Assembly (NCBI GenBank): GCA_965214795.1
Contig: OZ243976.1
Span: 4,030,001 to 4,094,000 of the forward strand
Direction of reading: 5' to 3'
DNA length: 64,000 bases
Origin: JAJDXW01 sp965214795
Lineage (GTDB): Bacteria; Pseudomonadota; Gammaproteobacteria; HK1
The notes under the pieces are model-generated. The model was not told the origin of the DNA. It searched no databases and was given only the letters and a program-made list of their open reading frames with translations. Shown piece by piece: positions 17,152 through 26,100 of the stretch. The translations under genes and the position numbers were made by a program. How positions within the stretch are numbered: position 1 is the stretch's first letter; the number at the start of each line of letters is the position of its first letter.

Positions 17152-17646
17152 GTGCACGTGACCCGGTACCGCCCGCGCCGCCGCACCACGCTCGCCTTGG
17201 CGATCGCCGCCATCGCGCTGGCCGGGGCGGCGGGCTCGTACGTCTGGCTCTCGAACCGCAGCGAAGGTCCGCAGCGGGCGGACGCCTCGGACCCGGACCT
17301 GGTCGCCCTCGGGGCCACCGTATACGGGGAGCATTGCGCCTCCTGCCACGGCAGGAACCTCGAGGGAGAGCCCGACTGGCGCCGCCGCCGGTCGGACGGC
17401 ACCCTCCCCGCCCCGCCCCACGATGCGACCGGCCATACTTGGCACCACTCGGACGAAATGCTGTTCCGAATGACCAGCGAGGGGCCGGCCGCAGTGGCCG
17501 GAAAGGGGTATCGAAGCACCATGCCGGGCTTCGCAGGCATCCTCGAGGACCGCGAGATCTGGGCGAGCCTCGCCTACATCAAGAGCCGCTGGCCCGCCGA
17601 CATCCGCAAGACCCAGGCCCGAATCGACGCCTCCACCCGGAACTGA
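17152..17646 (+). CDS. Membrane-anchored c-type cytochrome
   Basis: 164 residues from GTG 17152 (or GTG 17158). An N-terminal uncleaved-looking anchor (TLALAIAAIALAGAAGSYVW) precedes a single haem-binding site CASCH, with a likely axial Met in YRSTMPGFAG and a downstream YIKSRWP typical of class I cytochromes. It starts right after the copD stop, so copC-copD-cyt c form one unit. Such CopD-linked cytochromes are common; the electron partner is unknown. It converges on the defence island. Confidence 0.88.
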   Translation: MHVTRYRPRRRTTLALAIAAIALAGAAGSYVWLSNRSEGPQRADASDPDLVALGATVYGEHCASCHGRNLEGEPDWRRRRSDGTLPAPPHDATGHTWHHSDEMLFRMTSEGPAAVAGKGYRSTMPGFAGILEDREIWASLAYIKSRWPADIRKTQARIDASTRN

Positions 17647-17683
17647 TCCCCGGCCGGATTCCAGCCGCCGCCCCGATACGGCC

Positions 17684-20600
17684 TCATCCGTCCGAGGTCG
17701 TCAGATTCCGCGAAACCCTGGCGAGCATCTCGTCGAGGGCGGCCCGGACTTCGCTCGGGGCATCGTCGCCGAGCCCGACCCGAACGTGGAAGCGCAGCTC
17801 GTTCCCCGCGCTCGCGGTCAACAATTCCGGAACCAGGTCCGCCAGATCCTGGACCTGGGAACCTTCGAGCACGGCGCCCCCAGGGGGCGGCGGGGGCGGG
17901 GGCGGCGTCCCGTGGCCGCCGTCCGACGCGGGCCGCTCCAGCACCAGGTTGCCCGCCTCGTCGTACCCGCAGTTCCAGGGGCCGCTGTCCTCCGCCAGCC
18001 GCAGCCAGCGGTTCTCCACGCCGACCCGGACGCTGTCGCGGACCAGCCCCCACGGAAGCGCCGCGCCTCGCGCCAAGGACACCGCCTGCGCGAGCGCGAC
18101 CCCTTTCGCCCGGCCGCCCCTCCACGCTCCCGGCAGGGCTTCCTCCACGAGCTCCTGGGGCGGGATGGGGTCGGGCGGGGGACGGAGCACGCCCTCGTCG
18201 CCGAGCACGCCGTAGGGGATCGACTCCTTCCATACCGAGGCGGGCCCGTTGGTCAGCCACACCGTTCCCTTCTCGACCGCCCGCCGCGCCGCCGCCCGAA
18301 CCGCTTCTTCGGGACAGCGCGGGATGGGGAACGTCTCGTCGTATCCTTCCCGCGGAACACGCACCGTGCGGCCGCCGCCGAAGTACTCCGTCAACTCGCG
18401 CAGCGTAACCCTCGGGCTCAGGTCCGCATCCGCGCCCGTATCCGTACCCGCACCTGCATCCCCATCCGCAATCGCCCCCGACCCCGCCCCCGACCACAAC
18501 TCCGGCAGTGCGCCCGGCGCCAGCAACGCGTCGGGGAGCCGGCTCAGCTCGGCCTTCTCCGGCAGGACGACTTCGAGTTGCGGGTCCGCCCGCGCCTCCG
18601 GGTCCACCGCTTCACGCCACCAGGTACGCGCGCTCCCGTCCGGCCGGGCGAGACGCGCCACGAGGAGGCCGTGCTCCACGCCCTTGAGGACCGTGTCGAG
18701 AAGGAGCTTCGGGTTCAGCACCTTGGGAAGGCGCGGATGGCGGGCGAACGCTCCCGCGAGGTCCTTCACGAAGCGGGCGTCCTCGCCTTCGCGCCACAGG
18801 TCGTAGGGGCCTTCCGGCAGCAGCGCCGCCGCGTTCACCGGGGTTTCCTTGATGCGCGAACGTTCGTCGTTCTTGATCTCCGCGAACAGCGGCCCCGCCC
18901 CGGCGGCGAGCTTGAAGGCGTGGACGTCGTTGCGCTCGTTCCTGGTCACGACGACGGAGTACGCCTGCCGGACGACTTCGGGAACCCGCCCGCGCGCCTC
19001 CTCGAGCCGGCGCCGCAACCGCTGTCCTTGAATCGGATCGACCCGGTGACGCGAAAGCTGCGCCTGAACCTCCTCCCAGCCGAGCAGCGAGCGCACGGCT
19101 CCGCGCGCCGCGTCCACGCCGTCGCGCGACGGGACCGCCAGCACCACCGCGTTGCGGTGCACGCGCGGGCGGTTCGGCCCGGTGGTCTCGTCGAGGAAGC
19201 GCCGCGCGAACGGGCTCGGCCTGCCCGACGCGGACGCCGCGCCGGCCCCGACCACCACGTATCGGAAGCGCCCGTCGTCCCCCACGTCCTTCGGCGACAC
19301 CGGCAGCAGGTGCACGCTCGCCCCGGCCGCCGAGGCGCCCTCGACGAGCGATCTCGCCTTGCGGACCGCCTCCTCGAGGCGCACCTCCACCGCATCGCCG
19401 CTCACCCGCTGCCGGCACGCCTCGTCGTGCATCTGGCGGAGGTTCGGCCGGTTGCCGAGCCGCCAGGACTTCGGGAGCGGGAGCCTCCCTTGCCACCGTG
19501 GGCCGCCGTTCCCGCCTCCGGTCTCCGCCTCCGCCTCCTCCGCGCCCGCATCCTCGTCGTCGAGGAACCAGGAGATCTCCCGCCAACGGCGGAGCCCCTT
19601 CTCGAGCTCGATTCCGTCCGGCGCCGAGCTCCCCGCCATTCGCACCAGTTCCGGGGTGTACGCCTTGTGGCCGATCGGCTGCGAGTGGAGGAACACGGCG
19701 ACGACCGCCTGCTCGGCCTCGCGGCTTGCCCGGAGCGCCGGAAGCTCGTCCTGGATCTGCCGCGCCCTGGCAAGCTCCGCTTCCAGCAACGACGCCCAAT
19801 CCGTCCGGTTCTCCGCCGCGCCCTCCGAGGTCGCGACCCCGGCCAGCTCGCGCACCGCTTCCGAGACGCCCGAAACGCCTTGGGAGAAGCCCTGGCCTCC
19901 CGGATCTTGCTGGACCTTGGCTCCCCGGCCCCCTTCCTCCCCTCCGACTCCTTGCCTCCCGCTCGCCCCGTCGGGCACCGCCAGCAGGGCGGCCGGGCCG
20001 ACCAGCGGGCTCGCGTCCCACTTCTCCGCCTCGCGGAGCGCGGTGGCGAGCGTGCGCAGGATGCCGCGTGTGCGCTGGAAGCCTTCGAGCTGCGTCCAGC
20101 GGCTGTAGAACACGTCCGTCAAATCCGGGTGGAAGGGGAAGCTCGCGAGGAAGCGTTCTTCCGCGGCCGACCTTTCCCTGGCCGTCGCTTCGTCGAGCCG
20201 CGCCAGGCCCCGCACCACCCCGATCACGTGCGAGCGGAAGGTCCCGCCCGGATCCTGGAGGCTTTCCGGCTCGAAGAACCGCCGGCGCAGCACCTCCGCC
20301 ACGTCTCCTTTCCGGACCGGCTGCACGCCTTCCTCGCGCTGGCGCCGGAACACGTCGAAGAGCCCGGAGATCAGCTCGCGGCCCAGCTCCCCCCGCTGCT
20401 TGCCCGGATCGGTGGCGAGCAGCGAGGCCACCACCGCCGCCCGGTCCACCTTGGCCGCGGCCTGCGTCAGGTACTGGAAGAAATCCCGGATGCGGTCGCG
20501 CCATACCGGATCCATCCCCGCCTTCTCGCGGGCGTACATCAGCACCTCGTCCACCAGGATCAGGGTCGCAAGCCCCTGGCTCTCCCGCGGCCGTTCGAGC

Positions 20601-21193
20601 AGCTTCACCAGCAGCGGCTCGGCGGGCGGGGTCTCGCGCTCCTCGTCCCGGCCCTCGGCGTGCATCGCGCGCAGCCCCTCCGCGCCCGCGAGCTGGAACG
20701 CGAGCACGCTCCACGGGTGGCGCAGCGTGCGCGTCTCGCCGCCCGGCCCGCGCACCCCCTCGATGCCCCGCTCCACGTCTATCTTGTCGAAGCAGAGCGA
20801 CGCGATGAACGCGCGCGGCAAGTCGGCGCCGAGATGCTCCCGGAACTCCCGCACCGCCGGCAGGTCCGGCAGCGCCGCCGGGTCCCGGAACAGGTGGTAG
20901 AGCGTGATCAGGGTGTGGGTCTTGCCGCCCCCGTAGGTCAGCTCGAGCTGCCGGACCGCCTTGTCGCTCCGCCCCGCGAGCCGTCCCGCGACGTCCTTCA
21001 CCAGGTCGCGCAGCGCGTGGGTCGGATAGGTGAGGGCGAAGAACTTCTCCGGGTCCTCGTAGACCGGACGCTTGCCGCGCGCCAAGGTCACCTCGTGCAG
21101 GTCGGCGGCGAACTCCGCGAGCGAAAGCTCGCCCGAGCGCAGCTCCTCCTTCAGGCGCACGATCCGGTGCCAGGGCTTGGGTCGGCTCTTCAT
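17684..21193 (-). CDS. DUF499-type ATPase of an Hma-like defence locus
   Basis: 1169-residue ATPase of the DUF499 kind. A Walker A-like YGGGKTHT lies near residue 87-94, and LILVDEVLMYA supplies the Walker B. The N-terminal region (DPEKFFALTYPTHALRDLVK) is characteristic of this family, which travels with DUF1156 methylases and SNF2 helicases. Residues about 898-924 hold a low-complexity Gly/Ala/Asp stretch (GDAGAGTDTGADAD), and a Gly/Pro-rich run (PPPPPPPPGG) lies near the C-terminus. ATG 21193 overlaps the stop of the TOPRIM-like gene by 4 bp (ATGA). It is the last gene of the island and converges on the cytochrome gene. Biochemical role unknown. Confidence 0.82.
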   Translation of the reverse strand: MKSRPKPWHRIVRLKEELRSGELSLAEFAADLHEVTLARGKRPVYEDPEKFFALTYPTHALRDLVKDVAGRLAGRSDKAVRQLELTYGGGKTHTLITLYHLFRDPAALPDLPAVREFREHLGADLPRAFIASLCFDKIDVERGIEGVRGPGGETRTLRHPWSVLAFQLAGAEGLRAMHAEGRDEERETPPAEPLLVKLLERPRESQGLATLILVDEVLMYAREKAGMDPVWRDRIRDFFQYLTQAAAKVDRAAVVASLLATDPGKQRGELGRELISGLFDVFRRQREEGVQPVRKGDVAEVLRRRFFEPESLQDPGGTFRSHVIGVVRGLARLDEATARERSAAEERFLASFPFHPDLTDVFYSRWTQLEGFQRTRGILRTLATALREAEKWDASPLVGPAALLAVPDGASGRQGVGGEEGGRGAKVQQDPGGQGFSQGVSGVSEAVRELAGVATSEGAAENRTDWASLLEAELARARQIQDELPALRASREAEQAVVAVFLHSQPIGHKAYTPELVRMAGSSAPDGIELEKGLRRWREISWFLDDEDAGAEEAEAETGGGNGGPRWQGRLPLPKSWRLGNRPNLRQMHDEACRQRVSGDAVEVRLEEAVRKARSLVEGASAAGASVHLLPVSPKDVGDDGRFRYVVVGAGAASASGRPSPFARRFLDETTGPNRPRVHRNAVVLAVPSRDGVDAARGAVRSLLGWEEVQAQLSRHRVDPIQGQRLRRRLEEARGRVPEVVRQAYSVVVTRNERNDVHAFKLAAGAGPLFAEIKNDERSRIKETPVNAAALLPEGPYDLWREGEDARFVKDLAGAFARHPRLPKVLNPKLLLDTVLKGVEHGLLVARLARPDGSARTWWREAVDPEARADPQLEVVLPEKAELSRLPDALLAPGALPELWSGAGSGAIADGDAGAGTDTGADADLSPRVTLRELTEYFGGGRTVRVPREGYDETFPIPRCPEEAVRAAARRAVEKGTVWLTNGPASVWKESIPYGVLGDEGVLRPPPDPIPPQELVEEALPGAWRGGRAKGVALAQAVSLARGAALPWGLVRDSVRVGVENRWLRLAEDSGPWNCGYDEAGNLVLERPASDGGHGTPPPPPPPPGGAVLEGSQVQDLADLVPELLTASAGNELRFHVRVGLGDDAPSEVRAALDEMLARVSRNLTTSDG

Positions 21194-21837
21194 GCGTCTT
21201 GATCCGATTCCGGCGGAAACCAGGCTCGGAGAGTCTCCCGGAGCTCGTGGAAGGCGGGGTCGCGGCATTCTCTCAGAGAAACGGAAGAAGCCAGCTTTCC
21301 GAACAGCGCTCCCGAAGGTTGCTTCCGCCTCCCGCGCAGCGCGGCCTTCATAGCCTCCTTCGGATCAGGCGGCTTGGAAGAATGCGCGGGCCAGTGTTCC
21401 GCGCTGCGAAGATGTCCCCGAAGCTTTTCGTAGTCACGACTCCACCCAAGGATTTCGGGGACTTCTCCCGACCGGCTCCATACCCAGGCTTCCAACTCCG
21501 GGTCGATCACGATGGCTTTCGCGCGACTCTCCCATCCGTTGCGAGACAGATCTTGTTCGACTTCATCCTGGATTTCTTTCCGGCTGTAGTCGTCGCGCCC
21601 GCAGCCGTGTTTGTCGAACATCACCAAGGCATGCCGGTGGTCCCGGATGAATGGGCGCAAGCTGCCGGCTGCCTTGCTTCGGCATCCTGCATCTCGTTGA
21701 AGATGCTTCCTCAGAGCAAACTCGATGCGTCTGATTCCCAGGTCTTCCGGACGGGAAAGAAGGCCCGTCATGGTCTCGATCATGTCCTGATCCGCCACGA
21801 GCACGAAGAGGTCCCGGCTTCCTGTCGCATGCATCAT
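21190..21837 (-). CDS. TOPRIM/DUF4276-like partner of an AAA ATPase
   Basis: 215 residues. Candidate conserved motifs are LFVLVADQDMIETM near the N-terminus, HALVMFDKHGCG in the middle and AIVIDPELEAWVW, a spacing of acidic clusters reminiscent of TOPRIM-like nucleases (OLD, DUF4276, DUF4435 types), although the canonical first Glu is not obvious. It overlaps the upstream AAA ATPase gene and the downstream DUF499 gene by 4 bp each (ATGA), implying strict coupling. By analogy with ATPase/TOPRIM defence pairs such as PARIS or split OLD systems it may be the effector; this is inference. I do not recognise a named family with certainty. Confidence 0.55.
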   Translation of the reverse strand: MMHATGSRDLFVLVADQDMIETMTGLLSRPEDLGIRRIEFALRKHLQRDAGCRSKAAGSLRPFIRDHRHALVMFDKHGCGRDDYSRKEIQDEVEQDLSRNGWESRAKAIVIDPELEAWVWSRSGEVPEILGWSRDYEKLRGHLRSAEHWPAHSSKPPDPKEAMKAALRGRRKQPSGALFGKLASSVSLRECRDPAFHELRETLRAWFPPESDQDA

Positions 21838-23126
21838 CCGAGTATTTCAGGAGCGAGGAGCAGGTCCATGTCGGCGGCGCTCTGCCAGCCCCGCAGGCGC
21901 GGATGCCGGTTGCCGGGGACGATGTCCGTGGCACCCTCGTCGTTCCTGGCAAAGCACAAGATCTCCCTCGGCTCGGCGCAGCTCAGCAAGACCGGGGAGT
22001 GTGTGGCGAGCAACACCTGCGAGTCGTACACGGAAGAAAGCGACTGGTACACGGCCTCTACGGCCAAGGGATGAATCCCGTTCTCCGGCTCTTCCATCAG
22101 GTAGATCTTTCCGCGGTCCGGCAGGTAGGCGGCGAGCGTCAGTGCCAGCAGCCGCAACGTTCCATCGGAGACGGTCCAGGACGGGACTTCCACTCCCGTC
22201 GCGTAACGGAGCATCAGATAGGCATGGCGATCGTCCTCCCGCTCTACGACCCGAACGTCGTCGACCTCGCGAAGCGCGGTGCGGACGTGATCGAGCCATT
22301 CATTGAATTTCGTGCGATCGGTTTCTCGAAGTCGCTGAACCGCCCAGGGAAGGTTGGAGCCATCCGGCACGAAACCCGTGCGGCGGCCCTTCGAGGGGCT
22401 GGATTGTCGTAATGCCCGGCTGTCGAGAAACAGTTTCTGCACCCCCGCTTCGAGGATCCGTTTCGCATGGGTCGCGACCGGAAAAAGCTCCGAGGACTCC
22501 GGCAGATTCCTGAACGTCGAACGCCGCGAGCCGAATGCAATCCCCTGCGCCAATATCTCCATGATGTTGTCGCGATACGATACGGTCTCCGCGCTGAAGG
22601 TGTCCCTGCCCTCCGCGGACTTGTCGAAGATTCGGCGATAGCCGTGATCACTGGCATCCGTGAGGATCGACTCCGGTATCGGCCTCGTAGAAGGAAAGCT
22701 TCTCGGCGGCTCGAACGTGTCTCCGTCGAACCTCGCCGACGGCTGCAACCCAAGGAAACCTCCTTCGGAATCGATGCAGAGGCCGTCATTCCTCTCCCGA
22801 ATGGCTACCTCGTATCGGAAGAGTCGGTAATCATCCTCGTCGGACAGCTTGCGTCGCAGTACCTCGGGGACGTCGAATTCCAACGCCAACTCGAACCCCG
22901 GATTCTTCCGTGGACGGTCCCACGCCAAGTCCTGGAAGTTTCGGGTGCGGCGCTCGACGGCCGGGTCGAGGCCATCCGAGATCAGATCGCCCAGAAAGCC
23001 GATCACGTCGAGCAGGGTGCTCTTCCCGCTCGCATTGGGACCCACCAGGATATGAAAGGAGCCGTCGAATTCGACGTCCACATAGCGGAGGCAGCGGTAG
23101 TTGAGGGCTTGGATACGGCGGATCAT
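21834..23126 (-). CDS. AAA family ATPase (AAA_21/OLD-like)
   Basis: 430 residues, an ABC/SMC-like AAA_21 ATPase. Walker A GPNASGKST lies at residues 29-37; the C-terminal half has SDGTLRLLALTLAAYL (signature), LMEEPENGIHP (Walker B) and VLLATHSPVLLS (switch His). Such ATPases act as sensors paired with a nuclease or toxin. The next gene, overlapping by ATGA, is the TOPRIM-like partner. The start at 23126 is 9 bp after the methylase stop and has no strong ribosome site, suggesting coupling. Base composition is less GC-rich than the flanking triad genes. Confidence 0.8.
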   Translation of the reverse strand: MIRRIQALNYRCLRYVDVEFDGSFHILVGPNASGKSTLLDVIGFLGDLISDGLDPAVERRTRNFQDLAWDRPRKNPGFELALEFDVPEVLRRKLSDEDDYRLFRYEVAIRERNDGLCIDSEGGFLGLQPSARFDGDTFEPPRSFPSTRPIPESILTDASDHGYRRIFDKSAEGRDTFSAETVSYRDNIMEILAQGIAFGSRRSTFRNLPESSELFPVATHAKRILEAGVQKLFLDSRALRQSSPSKGRRTGFVPDGSNLPWAVQRLRETDRTKFNEWLDHVRTALREVDDVRVVEREDDRHAYLMLRYATGVEVPSWTVSDGTLRLLALTLAAYLPDRGKIYLMEEPENGIHPLAVEAVYQSLSSVYDSQVLLATHSPVLLSCAEPREILCFARNDEGATDIVPGNRHPRLRGWQSAADMDLLLAPEILG

Positions 23127-23135
23127 CGCGCAAGC

Positions 23136-26100
23136 CTACACCAAGGCGCGCTGGCGGGGGGCGGGGGCGCCGCCGCGGGTCCGCACGTGGTTCTGGATGG
23201 ACTCCAGGGTGGCGCGCTCCTCGGAGCCGCGGTCGGCGAGCTCGATGAGGGCCTGCACGACGCGGGAGAACAGCTCGTGGCGCCAGAGGCCGCGCGCTTC
23301 GAGCCAGGCGTCCACCCGGGTCTGCTCGCCCGTCTTCCACAGCCGCATCAGCTTGTGCACGCAATCGATGAGCGGGGGCGGGCCGCCGTCCGCCGCGGGT
23401 TCCCCGAGGTCGCGGGCGCGGCGCCGGTTCCAGGGCTTGAGCCGGACCTCGCCCCCCCGGGCGCCGCCGCCGGTCTGCCGGTCGGGGTCGAGGTCGGGTA
23501 GGCCGTCCTCCTCCGCGGCGGCCTCGCCGTCGTCGTCCGCCGCGGGCGCCGGGCGCTCGCCGGCGGCGCCGCCGCCGCGGGCGAGCAGGTCCAGCCGCCC
23601 GGCGAGCTCCGCATCCGACAGGTTGCACGACAGCGCGTAGAGGATGCAGGCTCCGGCCGGCGCGGGGCGGAGGCCGAAGTCGCTCCGGTGCAGCAGGTAG
23701 TAGGTGGTCGGGTCGTCCAGCTCGTCCGCCGCGTCGCCGCTTCGTTCCAGCAGACGGCTCACCACGAAGCCCACCACCATGCGCCGCACCCGGCGCAGGA
23801 ACTCCGCGACCGTCAGCCGCTCGCCCTCCCGGTCCGCCTTCCTCACCACCGGGTGCCGGCTGAACGCTTCCAGCGCCGGCCCGGTCGCCGCCCACACGAA
23901 GTCCGGCCCGCGGATCCCCGCGTCCCAGAAGTCCCGCAGGCGTTCGCGGACGTTCTCCTGCATCTCGGCCAGCACCTTCCCGTCCCAGCCGGGGCGGGCC
24001 GCCGCCGGGCGCTTCTTGCACACCAGCCAAATGGAGGAGGAGAGCGCCGCCGAAGCCAAGGACCGTTGGCGGTTCTGCATCTCGGTCCGGATCGGCCAGG
24101 AGCCGTCCACCACGAAGCCCGCGCGGATGAGCGCCGACACCAGCGTCTCCCAGGCGTCGGGCTGCTTGTTGGCGAAGACGATCACCAGCCGTCCGTCGTC
24201 CCGCAGGGCGTCGTGGAAGCGCGAGAAGCTCCGCGCCATCCCGTCCTCGTAGTTCTGCTTGGACGCTTGGCGATCGCCCCCGAAACGGCTGGCGTCGTCG
24301 ATCAGCTCCCCGTCCCCCGCCTCCGCGTCCCACTTCGGGCCGAGCGCCCCGGCGAATGCGGCGTCGGTTTCCGGCGAGAGCCCATGCAGTGTGCGCCGCA
24401 GCCAGACGTAGAAGAAATCCATCAGGTCGGAATAGGGAATCGCGTCGTAGTAGGGCGGGTCGGTGCAGATGAGGTCGAAGCCGTCGGGCGGCAGTTCGTC
24501 GATCGCCGACTGCCGCAGCACTCGGGGGGCGGGCGCCCCATCCGCCGCCGCCTGCACGTGCTCGCAGACCCGGGCGATCCACTCGACCGCCTGGATGAAG
24601 CCGCCGGTGGTGTCCGAAAGCGGGCAGGATTCGGCGAAGTCCCACACCATCGGCAGGGCGAAGCGCGCAAAGGTACTGCGGATATTCTCGGGATCGTTGG
24701 TCCACGTGGCGAGCGTGCTGCCGCGATCGGCCAAGCGGCTGATCGACGGCGCCAGATAGGCCACCAACGCCTCGCGCCACTCGTGCGGGTAGTCGTCGAT
24801 CGGCTCCGCCCCAGCGGCGGACGATCCGGAATCGCGATCGAACGGCGTCTTCCCGCTCGCAAGCCCGGCATCGGCCTTTCGCGCCGCGGCAGAGGCCGGC
24901 GATCCGTCATCGACCGGCGTTTTTCCGCTCGCCGGAAACGCCCGGGCCGCGGAATACCGGGGGTTACCGTCGACGCCCGGAGGAACGAACTCCCAAGACG
25001 AATCGTTCCGGCGTTCCTCGTTGTTCGCCGGGAGTGCCCGGGCCGCGGAATACCGGGGGCCATCGTCGACGCCCAAGGCAGCGGGCTCCCAAGGCGGATC
25101 GTTTAGGCGTTCCTCGCTGGAGAGTGGGGCGACCCGCCGCCGTGGCCCGCTCGTCAGCCCGGCGGTTCGGCGAATCTCCCGGACGAACGTTCCCAACGCC
25201 AGGAGCTGCCGATCCGTGAAGAGCGTGCCCCAAGTGTCGAAGCCGTAGCGCGGGATCCGCATGCCCAAGCTCTGCTCGCTCGGCGTGGGCTCATTCGGCA
25301 GGCCGAACGGGATCTCCGCGTAGAGCGCTTCAAGCTCTTGCCGCTCCACGCTCGCCGACCCGAGTTCCTCATCGGTCGGCAGGCGGTATTCCTTGCCCTC
25401 CTGCCCGTCCACGACCACCGCCGTCATGCGCTCCCCGAGCCGCCCCGCCCGTCCTTCCGCGCGGAGGTCCTTCATGGTCGCGATCGCGCCGCAGCAGGGG
25501 CACTCCGCGCCGCTCCCGCTCATCGTGCCGGCGCCCAACATCCGGTCGTGCTCGCGCTTCTGCGCGGCGGTTCCGCTGCCCTCGGGCACGTCCCGCGCGA
25601 CGCCGAAGACGACACCGTCCGCATGCACCGATCTGCCCGCCTGCGCCACCCCGCCTGCTTGTGCCGCCGGCCCATCGGCCGGAGCCGCCCCACCGTGAAC
25701 GGAAGGCCGCTCGCGCTTCGCGGCATCAGAGGCGCCGAAGGCACTGCTTGCCTCCGTCAGCCTGCCTGCTTGTGCCAGTTCGTCGGCCCGCGCCGATGCG
25801 CCTGCTTGGACGAGGGATGCAGACGAGGCGTTCGGGCTGGCGCCCAGCGCCCGGCCGTGCTCGCGCTTCCGCGCGGCGGTTTCACCGCCTTCGGCAACGT
25901 CCCGCTCAATACCGAAGACGACGCCGGCCGCTTGCGCTGACCTGCCTGCTTGTGTCGGCTCACCTGCCTCTGCCGTCAACCTGTCCGCCCGCGCCGCACC
26001 GCCCGCCTGCGTCGGCTCCCCGGTTTGTGGTGGCCTGTCTGCTTGTGTCGGTTCGTCGGCCTGCGCCGATGCGCTTGCCTGGGTGGGGGATGCGGACAGG

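Noticed and set aside
17786..21202. 1138-codon plus-strand open frame opposite the DUF499 gene.
   Set aside because: No conserved motif; the minus strand carries a clear ATPase with Walker motifs.
25600..26100. Regularly spaced short repeats that might suggest a CRISPR array.
   Set aside because: Units are imperfect, vary in length, keep the reading frame of the methylase and lack unique spacers of constant size.
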